DNA from: an uncultured Clostridia bacterium
GTDB taxonomy: Bacteria; Bacillota; Clostridia; Christensenellales; Pumilibacteraceae
Assembly (NCBI GenBank): GCA_947086925.1
Contig: CAMUAL010000011.1
Span: 1-45,789 of the forward strand
Direction: 5' to 3'
DNA length: 45,789 nucleotides
The notes under the pieces are model-generated. The model saw nothing but the letters and a program-made list of their open reading frames with translations, was not told the DNA's origin and did no database searches. Below are positions 41,697 through 45,789 of this stretch, one piece after another. A program made the position numbers and the translations under genes. Numbering within the stretch: position 1 is the first letter of the stretch; each line of letters opens with the position of its first letter.

Positions 41697-44390
41697 ATGA
41701 ATAATGCCGAAAAACTTACAGTAAATGAGGCGTTAGCCGAGTGGGACAGCAATCCGGATACGGGGCTGAGCGCGGATAAAGTAAAGTCGCATGCGGAACG
41801 ATGGGGTTTAAACAAGCTTACCGTTCAAAAACCCAAGTCGTTATTCAGTCGGATAATCGACGGACTGACCGAGCCGATGATGATAATACTTCTTGTTGCT
41901 TTGGCGATAACTTTTGCGGTCAATATAATAAAAGTCGTGCGCGGCGACAAATTCGATTACATAGAGTGCGTCGGCATTGTGGTTGCGATAGTCATATCCG
42001 TAACCATAACCATTATAATGGAAGGGCGCAGTTTAAAGGCGTTCGATGCTTTAAAGCGCATGGGCGAGGACGTGCTTGTAAAGGTGCGCCGCGGCGGCAA
42101 AACGGATAAGATAAAGCAAAGCGAGCTTGTGGCGGGCGATATAGTTATATTCGAAACGGGCGATAAAATCCCGGTGGACTGTCGTCTTATAACCGCCGAA
42201 AACTTTTCGGTAGACGAGTCGCCGCTCACGGGAGAAAGTCACCCCGTTCGCAAAAACGCCGCCGAGGTTTACAAAGAGCGCGCGGTTCCGCTTGCCGAGC
42301 GTAAAAACATGGTATACGGCGGCTGTTACGTCACCGCGGGTACGGCTATTGCTGTGGTTGTAGCCGTGGGCGACGGTACAGAAATAGGACAGATAGCAAA
42401 GTCGCTTAACGGAGTTAAAACTCAACTTACGCCGCTTCAACAAAAGCTTAACAAATTAGGTAAAGTAATAACCGTTGCCGGCGCGGTTGCCGCCGCCGCG
42501 GTGTTTATTATCAGACTTATAACCATGTTCGTTACCGCTTCTGCAAGCTTCGATAACGTACAGGAAATATTTATAACTAGCATTGTGCTCATTGTGGCGT
42601 CCGTTCCGGAGGGACTTCCCACCATAGTTGCGGTGTCGCTTGCCTTAAACGTAATTAAAATGGCAAAGCAAAACGCGCTTGTCAAAAAAATGGTTGCTTG
42701 CGAAACCGTGGGTTGCATAAGCGTTATTTGCTCTGACAAAACGGGAACTCTTACCGAGAATAAAATGACGGTGGGCGAAATCTGCGCGGGAGGAAAAACA
42801 TATGCGCCCGAAAAAGTCACAGACGTATTTTTGCTCGGCAACTTCGCGCTTAACACCACCGCAAACCTCGGAGCGGACGAAAACGGCAACGAGCTGTTTG
42901 TGGGAAACCCTACCGAATGCGCACTTTTAAAAGCCTATACAAGCGCGTGTTCGGCAGATTATTCCGCGGCACGCAGCGAGGCGCGCACTGTGTATCGCTA
43001 TGCGTTTTCGAGCGAAGAAAAGAAAATGACCACGGTTGTGAATTGCGGCGGCAAAACCGTGGCTTTCAGCAAAGGCGCACCCGAAAAGATATTGGAAATG
43101 TGCGAGCTTTCCGCAGATGACAAACACAAAATCGAGCGCGCGCTCGGCGAGTGGGAGGCTAAGGCAAAGCGCGTAATAGCTTTTGCTCACGGCTACGTTG
43201 CGGGTAATCCCGATTACGAGCATAACCGTGCGCAGATAGAGCGCAACATGATTTTCGACGGATTCGCCGTTATAAGCGACCCCGTTCGCAAGGAAGTTTA
43301 CGCGGCAGTCGATAAATGCCGCGCGGCGGGCGTCGGAATAAAAATGCTTACCGGCGACAATGCGGTAACGGCAAAAGCGATAGCGTTCGAGCTTAAAATA
43401 GCGGAATCCGATTCGCAGGTGTTCACCGCGGCTCAGATAGAAGAAATGCCCGACGCCGAGTTGTATCGCAGACTCGACGAAATAAAGGTTGTGGCGCGCT
43501 CCACTCCGCAAACCAAACTGCGCATAGTAAACGCGCTTATGGCTTGCGGCGAGGTTGTGGCGGTAACGGGCGACGGAATCAACGACGCGCCTGCAATCAA
43601 AAACGCCGATATAGGCATTGCTATGGGTATTACGGGTACCGAAGTCAGCAAAGAGGCGAGCGACATAGTATTGCTCGACGACAGCTTTTCCACCATAGTA
43701 AAAAGCGTTCAGTGGGGCAGAGGTATTTACGAGAATTTTCAACGCTTTATACTGTTTCAGCTTACCGTAAATATTTCGGCTGTGCTATTAACGGTTATAT
43801 GTTCGCTCGTGCCGTTTTTGGAAGCTCCCTTTAACGCGCTCGAACTTCTGTGGGTGAATCTTATTATGGACGGACCGCCCGCATTGAGTCTCGGGTTGGA
43901 AGCGGGCGGCGCGGAGCTTATGAACCGCAAACCGATAAGACGCAACAGCGGAATCGTAACCAAAACGATGCTTATCCGAATTATAATGAACGGCTTGTTT
44001 GTTACGGCGATGCTTCTTACGCAAGCTCTTACAAACTTTTTGTGCGTTCCCGGCGGAATGGAAAAATCCGTTATGTTCACGGCGTTTGTGCTGTTTCAGT
44101 TGTTCAATGCCGTAAATGCGCGCGAGCTCGGAAGCCGCAGTGTTTTCTTGGGACTTCGTCGCAACAAAATAATGTGGATTGTAATGGCGGTTACGTTCGG
44201 ATTGCAAATCATAATTACTCAGTTCGGCTCGCGCGTGTTCGACGTTGCCGCGCTCGATTTTGTTACGTGGCTGAAAGTGCTTGCCTTTACGGCTACCATA
44301 ATAGCGTTTAACGAGATTTACAAACTTCTTGTTCGGATAATAAAAAACCGTCCTCGTAAATTCAAAGGAAAATATGTAATGGAAAAATAA
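41697..44390 (+). CDS. P2-type (PMCA/SERCA-like) cation ATPase under Mn2+ riboswitch control
   Basis: 897 residues from ATG 41697 with AAGGAG; the frame is open 29 codons upstream but that lies in the riboswitch terminator. N-domain NAEKLTVNEALAEW, SPLTGESHPV actuator loop, VPEGLPTIVAVSLALNVIKM (membrane ion-site helix), DKTGTLTENKMTV, KGAPEKIL, GDGINDAPAIKNADIG and a ten-helix plan. Sequence annotation alone would say Ca2+-transporting ATPase. The manganese riboswitch upstream, as for Lactococcus yoaB, points instead to export of excess Mn2+, possibly together with Ca2+. Ends before a C-rich terminator. Confidence 0.92.
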   Translation: MNNAEKLTVNEALAEWDSNPDTGLSADKVKSHAERWGLNKLTVQKPKSLFSRIIDGLTEPMMIILLVALAITFAVNIIKVVRGDKFDYIECVGIVVAIVISVTITIIMEGRSLKAFDALKRMGEDVLVKVRRGGKTDKIKQSELVAGDIVIFETGDKIPVDCRLITAENFSVDESPLTGESHPVRKNAAEVYKERAVPLAERKNMVYGGCYVTAGTAIAVVVAVGDGTEIGQIAKSLNGVKTQLTPLQQKLNKLGKVITVAGAVAAAAVFIIRLITMFVTASASFDNVQEIFITSIVLIVASVPEGLPTIVAVSLALNVIKMAKQNALVKKMVACETVGCISVICSDKTGTLTENKMTVGEICAGGKTYAPEKVTDVFLLGNFALNTTANLGADENGNELFVGNPTECALLKAYTSACSADYSAARSEARTVYRYAFSSEEKKMTTVVNCGGKTVAFSKGAPEKILEMCELSADDKHKIERALGEWEAKAKRVIAFAHGYVAGNPDYEHNRAQIERNMIFDGFAVISDPVRKEVYAAVDKCRAAGVGIKMLTGDNAVTAKAIAFELKIAESDSQVFTAAQIEEMPDAELYRRLDEIKVVARSTPQTKLRIVNALMACGEVVAVTGDGINDAPAIKNADIGIAMGITGTEVSKEASDIVLLDDSFSTIVKSVQWGRGIYENFQRFILFQLTVNISAVLLTVICSLVPFLEAPFNALELLWVNLIMDGPPALSLGLEAGGAELMNRKPIRRNSGIVTKTMLIRIIMNGLFVTAMLLTQALTNFLCVPGGMEKSVMFTAFVLFQLFNAVNARELGSRSVFLGLRRNKIMWIVMAVTFGLQIIITQFGSRVFDVAALDFVTWLKVLAFTATIIAFNEIYKLLVRIIKNRPRKFKGKYVMEK

Positions 44391-44479
44391 GGAAATGCGA
44401 TGGTAAATGTCTTTTCGTAGCCGAGCGTTTGTCATTCCGAGCGCAGTCGAGGAATCTTTTGCCCACTCACTTTTAATTT

Positions 44480-44509
44480 CCCCCGCCCAATGGGGCAGGG
44501 GATTTTTTT
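44480..44509 (+). terminator. Terminator of the P-type ATPase gene
   Basis: CCCCCGCCC pairs with GGGGCAGGGG (one mismatch) and seven T follow (44503-44509). Confidence 0.8.
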
Positions 44510-44526
44510 GGGATATTACTTGACGT

Positions 44527-44556
44527 AAAAAAATCCCCCGCATGATTGCGGGGGGG
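44527..44556 (-). terminator. Terminator of the PhnP-like gene
   Basis: CCCCCGC and GCGGGGG around ATGATT; on the minus strand the hairpin is followed by seven T, right after the gene's stop codon. Confidence 0.82.
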
Positions 44557-44576
44557 GTAAAGGGGGGAATGAAAAT

Positions 44577-45425
44577 TCAGTCTATTTCTATTTTCATGCC
44601 GTCGTAAGCCACCGTAAAGTTATTGTCCTTTTCCGTTTGTTCAAGCTCGGCGTGGCTCATTTCGCAGTTGTGCGAAAAGTGGGTAAGTACGTACTTTGTG
44701 TTTTCATGCACAAGATTGTACCGTTTCATCTTTTCGCGTTCGCCCGCGGCGTCGAGCGACCCCATGTGTCGACCGCTGCCGTGCCGTGCGTGCCCGTAGG
44801 TGCAGTCAAAGCTTATCGCATCGAATTTCAGGTTAAGCTCCGCCATTCGAGCGTACGTTTCGTCGGGAAGAATCCCGCTGTCGTTAAATAAAAGTACCGT
44901 TACGCCGTTGTGCTTAACTGCGTAAATAAGACAGTCTTCGCCTTTTGTGTGCTTTGCGGGAAGCGCGGTTATCTCGTACCCGCCTTCGGTGGTAAACGAA
45001 TCGAACGGACAGATTGCATTAAGAGTGATACTTCTTTTAATGCTGTCCCGCATTTCCGGCTTTGTCGCTTGCCTGAAAGTCTTTTTTACCGTCTTGTTGC
45101 CGTAAACCGTTATGTGCGGCTCGGTCATACCGTGAGCAAACGGCGCGCCGTGCAGTATAAATTCCTGCGGATAACAGTGGTCCATATGCGCGTGAGTTAT
45201 AAGCACGGTGTCTACGCGCGACAAATCGAGTCGGTTATTTATAACGTGCATGTACGTGTCCATAGGAAAATCGAGCATAACGCAGTCGTCTATAAGAATC
45301 TGACTGCGCGTCCGAATTTCGCGTCCGCCCGTCTTCTTTGCGTTTGCGCAGACGGGACAGTTGCACCAAAGCGCGGGAAGCCCCTCTGCTGCCGCCGTTC
45401 CCAAAAACAAAAGTCGCATTTTCAT
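44577..45425 (-). CDS. PhnP-like metallo-beta-lactamase-fold phosphodiesterase
   Basis: 282 residues. It has the zinc-binding CNCPVC near the N-terminus (C21, C23, C26), which distinguishes PhnP, and the catalytic HAHMDH (H78, H80, D82, H83), later HTKGEDC, DCTYG and HFSHNCEMSH. PhnP hydrolyses phosphoribosyl 1,2-cyclic phosphate in phosphonate breakdown; no C-P lyase genes are near, so the substrate may be another cyclic nucleotide or sugar phosphate. No Shine-Dalgarno; the promoter lies so close that the mRNA is predicted to be leaderless. A near-consensus N-terminus (MKMRLLFLGTAAAEGLP) supports the start. Confidence 0.83.
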   Translation of the reverse strand: MKMRLLFLGTAAAEGLPALWCNCPVCANAKKTGGREIRTRSQILIDDCVMLDFPMDTYMHVINNRLDLSRVDTVLITHAHMDHCYPQEFILHGAPFAHGMTEPHITVYGNKTVKKTFRQATKPEMRDSIKRSITLNAICPFDSFTTEGGYEITALPAKHTKGEDCLIYAVKHNGVTVLLFNDSGILPDETYARMAELNLKFDAISFDCTYGHARHGSGRHMGSLDAAGEREKMKRYNLVHENTKYVLTHFSHNCEMSHAELEQTEKDNNFTVAYDGMKIEID

Positions 45426-45432
45426 AATTATG

Positions 45433-45461
45433 ATTATATATTAAATACGAACTTTTGTCAA
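45433..45461 (-). promoter_or_regulatory. Promoter of the PhnP-like gene, leaderless geometry
   Basis: Minus strand TTGACA (45461-45456), 17-base spacer, TATAAT (45438-45433), then seven bases and the ATG (first base 45425). The palindrome CAGTGC-G-GCACTG (45465-45477) stands just upstream of the -35 box and could be an operator. Confidence 0.8.
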
Positions 45462-45507
45462 TAACAGTGCGGCACTGTCAATGGTATCATTATTGCCGTA
45501 ATATCGT

Positions 45508-45585
45508 TATTCCGCCCGAAGCATAGGAATCTTTTTCTTAATCAACCCCACGGCTTTGGAGCGGTGGGGGAATTAAAGGGGCGGA
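45508..45585. repeat. Composite intergenic repeat, copy B (degenerate)
   Basis: ATTCCGCCCGAAGCATAGGAAT with a T-run, then CCCCAC (45546-45551) pairing with GTGGGG (45564-45569), then TTAAAGGGG. Same arrangement as copy A at 44431-44575 but only partly conserved. Nothing coding was seen between 45426 and the window end. Confidence 0.45.
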
Positions 45586-45655
45586 TATTATTTCACACCC
45601 AAAATCGGACAATATAAAAAATTTAAAAAAATATGATTTATTTTGTTAAAAACAG

Positions 45656-45789
45656 TTGACTTTAATCTTTAAATATGATATTCTATTTAAGCTGTCGCTT
45701 TGAGCGGCGGTGTGCGACGTTTTGTCGCAGAAGTGTTTTGCACATTGACAACTGCATAGAAGAAGAAAAGAGAAATCAAATATATGGAA
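45656..45789 (+). promoter_or_regulatory. Strong promoter and leader, probably of an rRNA operon
   Basis: TTGACT (45656-45661), 17-base spacer, TATTCT (45679-45684). The leader has a GC-rich hairpin TGCGAC/GTCGCA (45713-45729) and the string ACATTGACAACTGCATAG (about 45742-45759), which resembles the boxA-like sequence found before 16S and 23S genes in Firmicutes. The last bases, TATATGGAA, fit the start of a 16S gene (normally followed by AGTTTGATC). The rRNA itself is outside the window, so this is inference. Confidence 0.6.

Larger units (their letters stand above)
44431..44575. repeat. Composite intergenic repeat, copy A
   Basis: Begins with GTCATTCCGAGCGCAGTCGA and GGAATCTTTT (inverted ends ATTCC/GGAAT), continues with C-rich/G-rich hairpins and TAAAGGGGGG. 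The same order (ATTCC...GGAATCTTTTT, C-rich hairpin, TTAAAGGGG) recurs at 45508-45585 on the other side of the PhnP-like gene. The TCATTCCGAGCG type of sequence is familiar as an intergenic repeat in many bacterial genomes (from memory, not checked). Confidence 0.55.

Noticed and set aside
1..45789. CRISPR arrays, transposases, phage genes, tRNA genes
   Set aside because: None seen: no regularly spaced repeats, no integrase or transposase motifs, and no cloverleaf in the short intergenic gaps, all of which were read through by eye.

Overview
The window looks like chromosomal DNA of a spore-forming-lineage Bacillota (Clostridia-like) bacterium, at moderate GC. Pointers seen in the sequence are a SpoIIID regulator, a GlgC/GlgD pair, a class III (Bacillus/Clostridium-type) fructose-1,6-bisphosphatase, a type III glutamine synthetase, a WalJ/YycJ-type metallo-hydrolase, a two-gene class I fumarase and a yybP-ykoY manganese riboswitch. 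Promoters are near consensus (TTGACA-17-TATAAT) on both strands. I could not place it at genus level, and I saw no phage, transposase, CRISPR array or tRNA gene.

Layout. 1-1108 (minus): fumarase beta (cut by the window edge) and alpha. 1213-8421 (plus): walJ, two CPBP membrane proteases, rlmH, an M14 carboxypeptidase-like gene, tadA, a GlmU with a degenerate uridyltransferase half, and prs. 8502-9581 (minus): spoIIID and a TtcA-like tRNA thiolase. 9718-13457 (plus): the conserved rpmH-rnpA-yidD-yidC-jag cluster plus a DUF2726 gene, without dnaA, mnmE or mnmG next to it. 13609-15690 (minus): glnN, with an attenuator-like leader. 16078-26489 (plus): a six-gene glycogen operon (glgB-glgC-glgD-glgA-glgP-GH13 amylase). 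26690-29798: a YccF-like membrane protein and copper ATPase copA. 30023-35159: a cupin regulator with palindromic operators, then potABCD. 35345-41382: mnmG, a 44-residue Cys-rich protein, fbp and an MMPL transporter. 41459-44390: Mn riboswitch and P-type ATPase. 44577-45425 (minus): a PhnP-like hydrolase between two copies of an intergenic repeat. 45656-end: a strong promoter and leader, probably of an rRNA operon whose 16S gene begins at or just past the edge.

How the genes work together. The glycogen operon makes ADP-glucose (GlgC with GlgD), polymerises it (GlgA), branches it (GlgB) and recovers it (GlgP, GH13 enzyme). GlgA and GlgB each carry a Lys/Ala-rich basic tail at opposite ends. 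The regulator-pot unit is a polyamine uptake system. The riboswitch-controlled ATPase is best read as a Mn2+ exporter although its family is usually annotated as Ca2+ ATPases.

Main points for a second look: copA has an in-frame internal start with a strong ribosome-binding site that would release its C-terminal domain as a separate CopZ-like chaperone; four genes have promoters placed so that the transcript would begin at or within about 3 nt of the start codon (leaderless mRNA); glnN has a terminator between its promoters and start codon; YidC has two long extracytoplasmic insertions; PotA has a 127-residue C-terminal extension. I did not find a clearly undescribed multi-gene system; the novelty here is mostly in gene architecture and regulation.
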